A stretch of 64,000 bases of DNA from contig JAWUZG010000001.1 in NCBI GenBank assembly GCA_036785705.1, positions 5,022,001 through 5,086,000 of the forward strand, written 5' to 3'. A model generated the notes under the pieces. The model did not search any database. It had not been told where the DNA came from and was given only the letters and a program-made list of their open reading frames with translations. Positions 36,261 through 48,156 of the stretch are shown here, piece after piece. Position 1 is the stretch's first letter; every line of letters starts with the position of its first letter. This DNA is from Acanthornis magna (Eukaryota > Chordata > Aves > Passeriformes > Acanthizidae). Position numbers and translations under genes: made by a program.

Positions 36261-38855
36261 TAGGCCAAGTCTACCTGTAGAGTGGTATTCGGATTGCACT
36301 TTCTTTCTGTATTACTTGCCCTAGAGAGCTGTATGAGTTGCTTGTCCTCATTTTATGTCTCGATTAATATCTAAATAAAACATATCTGTATAGACAGAGA
36401 TGGCTGAGTTAGTGGCAACCACTCCCTGGCGCCATGGTCAGGTACTTCAGAAGGGATGGCTTTGCAGGAAGGCTGACAAGAGCACAAGAACAAACTGATG
36501 CTCGGTAAAAAGTGCTCAGATACTGAATACCTTAGGGAAGGAAAACTTTTTTTATTTTTCCCCTTAAGAAAATATTCCATTAGCAGAGATACCAGATGTT
36601 CTTGTCACACTTCCAGGGGGTTTGGTAAGTGTCAGGGTGTCAAAGAATGGGATACATTCCTAGAAGGAGTGTGTCATGTTCTTAGTCCTACATTCTACCA
36701 AGTGTCCACTGAAGTCATTCTGCCTCCATAGCTATTTGTGTTTTACTGACTTTTTACTGATTGGAAACCTTGTGATGCTGGCTATTGTTTGTGGCAGAAC
36801 TGGTGGAGAGGTGTGTGTGTCCTGACGCTCAGCTGCAGCTGCCACAATCTCTTCTTTTTGTTAAGTGTTGAAGTGATCCAGGAATGTTTGCTCTGATGAA
36901 CACTGTCTACTTGACACCACGAATTATCATTATCCATCGAAGCAAGAGATTGTATTGATCAAACATGGCTTCTGTGCCTCAAGTTGTAAAATCTGATTTA
37001 TCACCTCGCCCTTGACAATATCTTACTTAAAATCCCTTCCAAGTCTGACATTTAATATCCTTTAAATGAAAGAGCATTTAACCTGAAGAAGATGCATTGA
37101 ACCATGAATTTACTAAAGAGACCAAACTGGAAATTGCAAGATGGTGGTTGCTGACTGATTTCTTACCAGTGTCTGGAAAAGTCAGTCCTAGATGTAAATA
37201 TTGCTGCCTTATTTTTTATTGTTTGGGAGAACAGCTGCACAGGAGCTCACAGGGCATGCTAAGGGACTGATTACTTTCCATCCATACTACTTTTTTGAAG
37301 CAATGATTTTGGAGCAACCCAGCTTCTGGATGAGAGGTCATGAGCATGTTTTGTTCCTTCAGTAATGCTCTCAGCTTCCTATTCTACCAATTATCACATC
37401 AGTTCTGGAACATCCGGCAAAAAAGACATTCCCAAGAGGGTTTCATTCAATTCATCAGTGCTCATACCAAGACTGTCCAGGATTTTGTGATAACATTTAT
37501 TCTAGGGTCTTATGTGGGTCTACTGTATTTGTGAGGGCTTTTAAAATATCAGAAGGATTGGTCTGGGAGGAGCATGATTCCAATTTCACTGTAGCCAATA
37601 CACTTTTGCTACAAAATACTCTCTGTATTAGTGATTTCATCAGAATTATGGCCCAAACCAGAAAAAACAGCCTCACTTTTAGAGAGTGAAAAGGTGAATT
37701 CTACTGAGGGCAACCCCAAATATGATTTTTATATCATTGCGTATTTCATGGCTCCTAAAATGTATCTGTTTCTATTTTTGTGGGACAGACCTTTCTTTTT
37801 AAATTGAACCAACTTTGAACGAAGCAAAATAAGCTTCAAAGCAGAACAATTAGTTTGAGATCCTCTCCCCATATGCTAATAAAATAATTTGGAGTTTGTT
37901 TAGCACTTTAGGCACATTCATTTATTTTTCTCTGCAGCTGTTGTTAAACCCACCCTATGCTCTTTCAGAGAGTACAGGTGTAGCTGACCCTTCCTAACAC
38001 AAAATATAGAGCTTTTTTACTGCAGCCAGCCTTCCTGTTAGGAGTATTTGTACTCCTGTTTAGGAGTACGTGCTATTTGTAGTTGAGAGGGGTGTTTATT
38101 TTTCAGTAAAAGATAAATATTTATAGATGAGTTTTCCCCTTTCTTACATTGCCTTGTAATGAAGATAAGTTCCTTACTTTCTATACGAATTAGTTAACAT
38201 GCACAGTCTGCTGTTTCAGACCTTTCTGGAAAAAGGTCAGAGGACTTTGGGGGTCTTTGGTGGTTTTGTTTTCCCCTACAATCCATTCCCACTTCTTGGC
38301 CTCATTCCTGCACTGGTGCTGTACTGCACCGTGCTTATTTCCAGGAAGTAGAACAGGTATGCTTGTCTCAGAAAAGTGCTGTCCTATCTCCACATGGCCC
38401 TCTTCTGCAGCCACACCTTGTTTTTTCCTTCAGCGAGTTATCACCAGCATTCCTTGGTTATTACCAACAATCCTCACTCATTATTATCAGGAAACCTTGG
38501 CTGGCTCTGCAGCCATCCGGACATTGGTGTTTGAGACATACACATTAGCCCGTTTTCTTCTGGGATTCTAATCCCTACAACTGAAACTCCTGAGAGTTCT
38601 GCTGGAAAGAAACAGAGTTCAGGACAAGCCTCATTCCAAGCCAGGGCTCCCCTGATGAGGAGAGAGTTTTGAGCTGGATCTGCTCTGCTCTTATTTCCCA
38701 CAGAAATGCAGGACAGCCTGCAGAGAAGAGCCTGGCTTTGGAAAAGCAGAGAAGATTTTTAGCTTCTGAAGACTATGTTAAAAGCAATCAGCTCCTCAAA
38801 GTGAAATGATTCAGTTATTCAGGCAGTGCTGTTCTCCTGGGTACCAAGTTGAACC
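36261..38855. other. Unique sequence, no gene recognised
   Basis: No repeat or exon is supported. The part at about 36905-37110 has the texture of a conserved noncoding element and is listed as an observation. Overlapping open frames at 38190-38700 on both strands show no motif. Confidence 0.5.
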
Positions 38856-38859
38856 AGCT

Positions 38860-39480
38860 TGTTACCTGGTGGGCAGCACCAATTCACACAACAAGACAAG
38901 GCATTTCGATTTTTTATCCTAGATTGCACAAAGTAGGGAGCCAGGTTAGCCACAAAAGGCTGGCTCCCCGATCATCAAAACTTTACACTATTTAAACATT
39001 TTAGCACACAAAGGCATCAGCATTCACTGGTTAACAGACTGTAAAACTTTCTCATTAATACTCAAACCCCTATCTGCTACTTATACGTCTTGCTATTCCA
39101 CGTGTGCAGTTTTCCTTATACTTGAGCCTGGCGTCTGTGTTAAATAGGTGGCCAAAGAGGCGGTGGTCAGTCTCCCACTGATGGACTTACCTTTCCCCCA
39201 GTTACTGTTCAGTTCTGCTGATTTCACTCCTGGTGGCTATTGTCCAGACAGCCCATTCATCTTGGGATTGTCTTCTCTTTTCCTTAAAACAAAAGATTAG
39301 CCATGGTTACAATGTGCACGGTGCAATTGCTTAATCCTAACTGTCCAGCTATAGCAACTGATTAGCATCTAAAAAGAAATTACGAAGCTTGATTCCAATC
39401 TTGAGAGGCTCAAATCTTGAAGGGTTTGATATCAATGACACTGAGATGCAGATAGCACAGGCCACTCGACACCCTTTGCA
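38860..39480 (-). mobile_element. Probable solo LTR of an avian endogenous retrovirus
   Basis: Read on the minus strand, the order of elements fits an LTR. A TATA-like tttaaata lies near 38988-38995, followed after a promoter-like distance by a strong hairpin at 38968-38936 (arms gggagccag and ctggctccc). Then come an A-rich polyadenylation-like segment (ggataaaaaatc, near 38919) and a T/G-rich end finishing ...ccaggtaaca at 38860. The terminal ACA would be the LTR 3' edge. I could not fix the other edge or a target-site duplication, and no retroviral coding sequence is adjacent, so it would be a solo LTR. Family not assigned. Confidence 0.42.
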
Positions 39481-40381
39481 ATCATGTAAGTTGTCTCTTT
39501 TCCTCTAAGGTAGATCAAGAATATAAAAAGCTTAAGCAACTTGTTCACCGGTTTTCATTATACACTTAAATTAAGTACAAATTACTCCTGATTTCTACAT
39601 TTTTATTTTTAAAGCATCCAAAGCAGCACTTGCTTCAGTAGCCTGGCTCTGGCAGACATTTCCTTTGTTCAAACACTTTCAGTTAGCAAAAAGCCATCAA
39701 ACAAATAAACAACTAAACCAAAACTCTTTCATGTTATTTAGTACGAATCAAAGCGATATATTATTATTATTATTACTAGACATGCATTACTCAGATTCAT
39801 AAAGAATAAAGCACAAACAAAAAAAACATTTATTTAATGAGGGAATGAAAGCCAGCAGAGCTCTTTAAGTGCCACAAACGTCAACAACCTTAAATTAGTA
39901 AACTGAAGGGAAAACACATTTGATGGATGTTTCAGTTAAGAATTTACTTTCACAGAATTTTGACAGCCCTAGAAAACAAGGCATAGTCCCATAGGAGACA
40001 GATCATCCTTAAAACACACACAATACAAGCCACATTGTTTCTGCTAATGGAAACCAGCCTAGGTGTCCTTTCCTGGAAGGTCTAGAAAAGAGTAATTATA
40101 ATGTGAAAAGGTGAAAGGCAGCTGAAGTATTTTATTCTGGAAGGAGGCATGGAATATGAGAGTGACTATAGAACCATGAATGGGATGGGGTACTGCATAG
40201 GGAATGCTGAGTGATTGTCTGTGTCTCCATAGCTCATAAAATGAGACATCAATTAAAACAACCAGGTAGAAGATTTGTGAAATACAGTTGATACAGAATA
40301 GGTGAGATGCCACTTCTAAGTTTTGAAGACTTTACTGGTGGGGTTCACTGAGGCAAGACATTACTGCATTTGCAATGATTT
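39481..40381. other. Unique AT-rich sequence with a short TTA repeat
   Basis: A short (TTA)n run sits at about 39759-39775. Nothing else is recognised. Confidence 0.55.
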
Positions 40382-40680
40382 TAGAATCATAGAAAACCCT
40401 GAATTGGAAGGAACCCACAAGGACCATCAAATCCATCTCACGGTTCTGCACAGTATAACCCCAAAATTTATTCCATGGGTCTGAGCGCATTGTCCAAATG
40501 CCTCCTGGACTCTCTCAGGCTTGATGCCTGTGATTGCTTCCCTAGGAATCCTCTTCCAATGTCCAAACACCTTTGGGGTGAAGAGCCTGTTCCTAATATC
40601 CAACCTAAACCTCCCCTGACACAACTTTGTGGCCTTTCTCAGGTCCTATCATTGCTCACCAGAGAGACCAGTTTTTCCTT
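40382..40680 (-). mobile_element. CR1 LINE 3' fragment
   Basis: It begins with the antisense CR1 3' end (tagaatcatagaaaa, then gaattggaaggaacccacaa). The minus strand then reads CQGRFRLDIRNRLFTPKV and HWKRIPREAI, the RFRLDIRKxFF and HWNRLPREV blocks at the end of CR1 ORF2. Its terminal wording matches the copies at 47361 and 58725, so these three belong to one related group, distinct from the copy at 18005. The 5' truncation point is near 40680. Confidence 0.92.
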
Positions 40681-43600
40681 AAGCTGGTGATATTGTTCAC
40701 TCCTGAGACAAAGACCCTACTGGGGAATTCCTGACTAGGAAACCCTTTCATCTACTCTGCAAGAGGCAGAGAATAACAGAGAAATTAAATATGGAAGATA
40801 TATCAGATGAATGGAAAGAATCCTGGAGTCATTATTGCATCAGAATCAGACAATTAGCAGGTAATGAAATAAACATGCAGATGTTTAAATATTAAGTCAC
40901 AGAGGGATTTAAATACTTAGCAAAGGCCAGAAAAAATATCTTCAGAATTGCCAGGTGTATCAAATCCTAGTTTGCTACTTTAAATGCAACTTCATTCCAT
41001 CTCTTGTTTTCAGCCCATTATTAACTACTAGTATTCAAGCAGTAGGAGACTTCAAATTATAGACAGTGGGAATCAAAATTTTCTAAGCATATTTCTATTT
41101 TTCTCACAGGGAACAACAAATCCATGAAAACCATTGTCCAAAACAGCAGAGCTCAAACAAGGACTGGACAATCATGTGGATAATGAGAACTAAATGACCT
41201 GAGACGGCCATAAGACAACCACTAATGGAAAATGTTATCAAGGAATTTTCCTCATGCACCTTCTTTTACCTCTCTTTGAAACACATGAAAAATGCTACTG
41301 GCTGAGAAAAAATATTCACCTGGCCCAGTTTGACAATGCCTAAGTTCCTAGTAGTCATAAAGATAACACTTTATGAGAGTTTTATCGACCCAATGTGTGG
41401 CTTGTTTTTCAAGCCTTCCCTTGCTTTTATTGTCCCTGACAATGTAGCTTTTTTTTTATATAAAATCCAAGTGAAAGATGAGAAATTCACACATCTGACG
41501 TGTTCTTCACACTCTTTCAACTTCATAGCTTTGTCTTTTCTGAAGAATGTCAGTATGAGCATCTTTAGGTGGAAGATTTCAATGCATGTTCTGATTTCAG
41601 TCACTCAGCAGAGAATACAAAAGCTTCTATATGAACATGACTATAATTAATAGAAGGACAACAGGATATCTTAGCCTAGGGCTCCATTCCTCATATATTC
41701 TTTCTTCTCTGTCAGCTCCAGAGCATTATTCTTTTCCTTTTCTTCCCTTATTTCTCTCAGTGTAATATACGTTTATGCCCATTTTGAGTATTTAATCCTT
41801 ATTCTCAATTACTTAGGTTTATCTGTACCTTTTGTAAGCTTTGCTTTAATGGCTGTAGCAGTGATCAACTACTCACTCTGCACATGGGGCTTGCAGAGCT
41901 ATAGTACAACTTCTTCCACTCTGTCTTTTCCATGCACTTCTTGTAGACTCAGTTTCTAAGATCTGGCTTTGTTAGTCATCTGCTTGGTCACTCACATTTG
42001 AACTCCTTTCATGAGCTCAAATGTGTTCTACAGGGAATCATTAATTGTGCATCAAAGACACCCACGGTTTCTTGCTTCCTTACACCTTTGTTCCTTATTG
42101 GATGTAATTAAATTCCTTGAAAAACAGCAAAGTCAAAGAGAATTAGAAATAGTTCAAAACAGGCAAGTCTCTGATTTTACAGATGCAAGCCACCCTGGTG
42201 GTTTGCTCAGACAGGAGAAGGAAAGGAGAGACTGCAGTTCACACAGAGACAACAGAGAAAATAAGCAAGGAACAAGAACAGAGTCTGAGAGCATCTATTA
42301 GTAGGCATATAGTTGGCATGTATGATTTTTTTAACCCACTACAAGGTTTTTAATTCTGGAAACGTTTATAATTTATCATTTATCATTATCATCAATTTTT
42401 TTATATCATATATACATTAGAACAGCACAGCCTGAATTCAACTTCTGATGTATCCCTGGCTCCTAGCAGCGAGATGAGCAGAGAGAGATGAGCAGAGTAT
42501 TTCTGCTCCTTGATAAATAGATTGGGAGTCAACACAAGGTGATGCCAATATGAACTCAAAACTCAGACTGGGGGCAGACATTGCCATATGTTATAAACCA
42601 ACATTATGCCATAGCTGGCAGAATTGTCGGAAATGTAATCGCTAAAAATTATTAATGAATAACTGTTCAGTTATACCCATTTCTGATGCAGATGTTGTTT
42701 GCAGTGGAAGATAGCCAGGGACTGAAAAATGAAATTCAGAGGGGAGTATAAATATGTCTTCTTTGATGTGCTGCACCTGCCCAGCCCTTATAATGAAAAG
42801 ATTCATTGCAATTTAAAGATTGATTCTTAGGAAAATGTAAATAAGCAGTAAAGGTCTTTTCCCTTAGCTTTCCAATCTCAATGATTTATTGCTAAAACCT
42901 CTTCCATTTTTCAGAGGGATTTAATTGTTTTCTTTTTGATATGGACTTAGAAAGATATCTTTAAAAGAAACTTAAAACTTTCAAGAAACTTTCTCTTTCA
43001 AATACAAAAGCAAAAACTACAGTGAATAAATAAAAGGAAGCAAATAAATATTTTAAATTGTGTTGCTCAACACAACTGATGATTTCCTGGAGATGGAAAA
43101 ACAGCTTTTGTCTTGCAGGCACAAATTTTGAGTTATCTTTTGGCAATCAGTATTTCTGTTGTGGGCTGGTTTGTAACCAGAGGAATTCATATCTACGTGA
43201 GAGATAAGGAAAATATGATTGCCTTAAATATGCACACATTCAGGTCCCGAAGAAGGTCCTTGAGCCATCAGTCTGAAGGGTCTGCATGAAGGATGCAGCT
43301 TGTATCTGATCTTTTGTGCTTGCCTTGATCCAACCTGAGATGTCAGAGTTAAACCTGTGCATGTGCTGTCAGGTGGTTTTGGTACCGATCAGTAAAGAAC
43401 AGGAAACCACATTAGCGTTCCCAAGAGGAAAAAGGAACTGGGTAAATCAAATTTAAGAATTACATTAGGTTCTGAGCTTTCCTTAGCTGGTAGAAACTCT
43501 GTTTTACTCTATAGTGCGTTTTCATTCCCAGACCTCATTTGGCACATATTAGCACAACCTCTGTAACGCAAAATGGCGTGGCTGGGCATTCCCTGGTTTG

Positions 43601-44662
43601 GGTTTTTTGCTTCTGTGTTTGTTTGTTTCATTGTACTGGGCATGCATCTGCAGCAATAACATTTTTCCTATATCACTCTTTTCTCCTGGTGATCAATTTT
43701 TTTCCTATTAATTGTGATAATTTTGTTAGCTAGTGCTTCTTCTCTTAATATCTCTATACGCAGCTCTGTTGTAACTGCCTCTAATGTTATTAATTTAATT
43801 TCTTGTCTTGAAAGAAAAAAATTGGTCTTATAAACAATGCAAGCTGTTCCTAAGAACTTAAAATAATTACACTTGTGTCCATGGATAACAGTCCCATTTA
43901 ATAAAATGCCTGGACTGTGGATGCTAGCCATTGAACAGGGAGTTTCAAGGAACATAGTGCAAGTTGTACTGGAAATTATATTTTATAAAGAATTATTTTA
44001 AAAATTTTAAATGTCCTTTAAAAACCCATTGGGCCTCTTTTGTGGTTATGATTATTACTTTTATATTAACTCATAAATAACTGGAAAATAAACATATTTC
44101 ATTAAATTCTACTCCACAATATCCTTTGCTGATGGCCGGAAAGAGTTGAATTTGCTTAGTAAGCACAGTGGCAAACCCCACATATGCATATTTCATGCTG
44201 CCTAATTCATGTGAGTACAGTTTTAAAACAATAAACTCTGCACACCACCTCCTTTAGGAATGCAGAGTGAAACATAAAAGAAATTCAGATTTTAACATCT
44301 ACCAAGGCAGAAGGGAACTACCACTCTACCTGTGTTTTGCAGATGTTCATGCTAAAACCTGACAGGTTTTTAAATTACTTAATATTTTAGTGGTGGTTGT
44401 GGTGGTGTTTCAAACACCCAGAATCCTAAACTCAGTTGTGGTATAAATGGATGCAATTCAATTATTCAACTGCATAGTCTGCAAACTCTGTCTGGAAATG
44501 GGATTGACTCCTTGCCCAAACTCAAACACAAAAAGGAAGCATACCAAGGGTGGAAGCAATGATGAAGTTAAAGCCCAAACTGAATTGAATCTGGCCAGGG
44601 ATATAAGAGACAACAAAAAGGGCTTCTGTAAGTGCATGGATAATGAAAGAAAGGCTGGTTAA
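40681..44662. other. Unique AT-rich sequence, no gene recognised
   Basis: A 106-codon plus-strand frame at 41330-41650 is shadowed by a 77-codon minus-strand frame and has no domain. A duplicated agatgagcagag motif occurs near 42472-42498. A mixed-composition block at 42580-42750 could be conserved, but this cannot be judged here. Confidence 0.5.
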
Positions 44663-44822
44663 AGGAGTAGAACATCTATGAGGAAAGCTGAGAGAGCTGG
44701 ACTGTTTAGCCAGGAGAAGCCTCATGGGGGATCCTACAATGTACATAAACAACAAACGGGAGGGAGCAAAGAGGGTGGAGCCAGGCTCCTTTTGGTACTG
44801 CCCAGTGACAGGACCAGTCACT
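44663..44822 (+). mobile_element. CR1 LINE internal fragment (end of ORF2)
   Basis: The stretch reads 'gaggaaagctgagagagctgg' then 'ctgtttagccaggagaagcc'. This is the CR1 block encoding ERLRELxLFSLEKxxL, followed by 'gggggatcctacaatgtaca' and 'gggagcaaagagggtggag'. It stops at 'gcccagtgacagg', so both the downstream RFRL part and the 3' UTR are missing. A deletion or a decayed 3' half is likely. Confidence 0.82.
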
Positions 44823-47360
44823 GTAGGGGTGACTGAGGCAGAGTTCTGACCTCACTGAAATCAGCAAAGCCTTGCTTTATGTTCAGTGGGATTAAAATTT
44901 GGCCTTTAAAAAATCATCTCATTTAAAGCCCCTTTAAGTCAATGGGCAGACTCTTGTTGACTTCTGTGGATCCGTAACAAATCTGTAGACAAACAGCTGT
45001 GCTTAAACCTCAAATTAATTTAATCAGAGAAAAATGGGAACTTGACTAGGTGACCTGAAGGAAAAAGTCTCCCTCAAGTAAAAGCAGTTTTCATAATTTC
45101 TTTAGCTCCTTGTACTTGAGAATTTTATGGGGACAAAAATCTCTCTCCCTGACATACTACAGATGGGCATAAAGCTGTGGATTAGAATGAAGTTACATTT
45201 GTGCAGTTCTGTAAAGCAGGCTCTGCATGAGAAATGCTTTCAGTGTAGTGATTTAGGTGCAATCCCTTTTTAATTGTATAGCCTTTTAATTACATCTGCG
45301 CTACACCTTGGGGAAATGCACTGGGGACTGATAAGGAATCTTGCTTCCAAAGTCAGAGGAGGATAAGAAAAAAAACCAAAACCTTGTTTGCATCAAGTGA
45401 AGAGCTCTGCAGATGCAATTACTTGGTAGATAAGAAATCCGTGGCTGTTTCTTTCTTAAGCTAAATAATATCAGGTTTTTAAAAGTTACTTTATTGTGTG
45501 AATAATCTGCATATTTTATAGATCTCATGACTACCTCAGTACCCACAAATATTTATTTTTGGCTTTGATTATTTGTGCCTGATGTCAATGATATTGAAAT
45601 ATTTTTTCTCATTATATCAATAAAATATTCCCGAGATACTGAAAAAGGCCATTTTCTTGTGCGTTTGGAGGTCCTTACTTCTGTTTGCAGGTGCAGATTT
45701 AACAGACTCTGTTGTTAGTTCCCATCTTTCAAATGATCTCAGGTTGTAACTAATGATTTTTACAAATTGTACCAAAGCCCAAGGTAGAGTTTTTCTTCTT
45801 TCGCACATACAAGCTGATCTGTTTCTGCTGTGGATTTTTTGTTGTAGGTTTTGGTGGGTTTTTTTCCACAGAACTTTGTATAGATTATCTTCAAACCCTC
45901 CTTTCAGACTGATGCCAAGCTTCATCTATATTCTGTTTCATTGCAAGAGATAAATGGAGGTCTCTGTTCCTGTTTGGTTGCCTCTGATCCACCTCTTCTG
46001 TACCTGGTATGGATGCACAGAGTGTTGGCTTTTATCTTTGAGTCAGTTTTTGCTTCTTGTGGACACCTTTCAGAATCATTCCTTTCAAAATTTTACGCTG
46101 TGGGGAAAGTGTTTTTCTTTCTTCATGTTTGCTTTTACAATGTGAATATTTGGGGATGGATGGTGTACTTCCAGTTCTCTATCACATCAGAAGCAACTAG
46201 AGACTGGACTCTAATTTAGGACAAATTTAACTGAAAATTGTTATTCCTTTGAAATACCTCTGTACTTAATGTTAGATGTGGAAAGACATCTGTTATAAAC
46301 CTGAAAAAAAAACCAGGGAAGACTGTGAAAGGAAAGTAGCTGAGTGAGATTTTGCAATGCCTGTTATCTGAAGTTCATCTCACAAACTGAAGCTGTTTCT
46401 CCTACTTTTAAATGACTGTGAAAATTGGGAACGACCACAGGAGCCATAAGCAAGATTTACAGAACATTTACAAAATCTCCCCAGTACTTGTTTCAATTTT
46501 CTTCTCTTTCAGATGCTTTACTTTTCATACTATCCAACAAAGTAGGTTGGAAACCTGAGGTCAGCCAGGAATCATAAAGCTATTTTCAATAGACCACACT
46601 GTGATGTCCCTGGAGCAACACAAAATCTTCCTCTGGCTCTGCCAGTGGCTCAGTAGCTATGAGAGCGGTTGGGAAAAGTCAAGTGGCCTTAATTTGCCTC
46701 ATGAGTTTTCTGGCTTAAGTATTTTGTCACATTCCATTAGCATTTCACCAATGACATTTCCCTGGAACAGATGAATGAAAGATCGGGTGAATGTTTCAGC
46801 TTAATATTTGCGTACATTCTCGGTGAGCACCAAATGACATTTCAGAGACTGTTATTAATATTGTCAGGAGATACAGTTTAGCTCAGAATATCACTCCCAA
46901 GGGTCTGTGCTTTTGTCCTCAGACCAACAAAAGGAAAGCATCTTTGAAAAGTTGACCTTGCGCATTGGCGCTTGAACACACCAACTCAAAAGAGCTGGGG
47001 TTTGAAGGAGAATGACAGTATTTCCTAGCAGTTTGTAGTTAGTTCTTATTAGTTCCTAACATGAGACTGCAATGACTTGGTGGCCCCATTTGCAGCATCC
47101 TTCCCAACCTTCAGCAGTGCTTGAGATAGGAGGGAGCCTTATATCCTAGTTGCTTGTATTAACAAACTTTCCATTAGGCAAGCATGGAATGTGCATATGC
47201 CAAAGTCATTGCACAGTGTCTAATGGATAATGATTTTCCCTTGTTTGATTTTTTGTTTAGTCATCTATCTATCACATTCATTATTGGCACATATGCTGAC
47301 AAAGAGTTTCTTTCATGGGGAATAAAAATTTCTTTCTTAAATATGAATTTGAGGATCAGA
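44823..47360. other. Unique sequence, no gene recognised
   Basis: No repeat or exon is supported. The part at 46690-46880 has conserved-element texture and is listed as an observation. Confidence 0.5.
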
Positions 47361-47941
47361 GATTCATAGAATATCCTGAGTTGGAAGGAACCCACAAAGA
47401 TCATCAAGTCCAACTCCTGGCCCTGTACAGGACAACCTCGAGAATCACACTATGTGCCCAAGAGCACTGTCCAAACAACTTCTCGAACTCTGCCAGGCTT
47501 GGTGCTGTGAGCACTTCCCTGGGGACCCTGTTCCAGTGCCTGACTACCCTCTGGGTGAAGAACCTTTTCCTGGTGTCCAGCCTAAACTTCCCCTGACACA
47601 ACTTCAGGCCTCGAGGGCTGTCACTGGTCACCAGAGAGAGGGGACCAGTACCTGCCTCTCCCCTTCGTAAGGGGCAGACCACAACAAGGTGTCCCCTCAG
47701 TCTCCTCCAGGCCAAACAAAGTGACCTCAGCCACTCCTCAGTTTCTCTCTTAGACCCTTCACCATCTTTGTAGCTCTCCTTTAGATGCTCTCTAAGGGCT
47801 CTATATCCTTCTTATACCGAGCTGTTCAAAACTGCACACAGGGCTGGAGGAGAGGCGGCCCCAGTGCAGAGCAGAAAGGACAATCAGGTCCCCTGACCAG
47901 CTGGCGTCCCTGACACAGGATGTGCCCTACGACACGGCTGG
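47361..47941 (-). mobile_element. CR1 LINE, 5'-truncated, about 0.58 kb
   Basis: The left edge is the antisense CR1 3' end (gattcatagaatatcc, then gagttggaaggaaccc). A minus-strand frame reads LCQGKFRLDTRKRFFTQRVV and HWNRVPREVLTAPSLAEF, the canonical last blocks of CR1 ORF2. The sequence continues without a break through the antisense of the more 5' segment (gcacacagggctggagg) and ends at 'gacacggctgg' near 47941. It is the least decayed CR1 here and sits 0.2 kb from the minisatellite. Confidence 0.95.
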
Positions 47942-48156
47942 ATTTCAATTTAAAAACATCCAACTAGAATATTTCGATGGTAGTGGTTTTTCGGGTTGTT
48001 CTTAATGATTTTATTTATTTAAACTAAACTCCCTTAGAGGCTTTCCAGGGAAATTTTGCACAGCTTGTCCTGGCTGAGGACAGAGTGCAGCTGGAAGCAG
48101 GCCTGGCTGAAGAGCCCTGACACACGGAAGGGGCGCAGAGGTAGCAGTGCGGCGGT

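Noticed and set aside
47404..47715. 103-codon minus-strand frame resembling a protein family
   Set aside because: The resemblance is real, but it is to the end of CR1 ORF2; it belongs to the transposon fragment, not a host gene.
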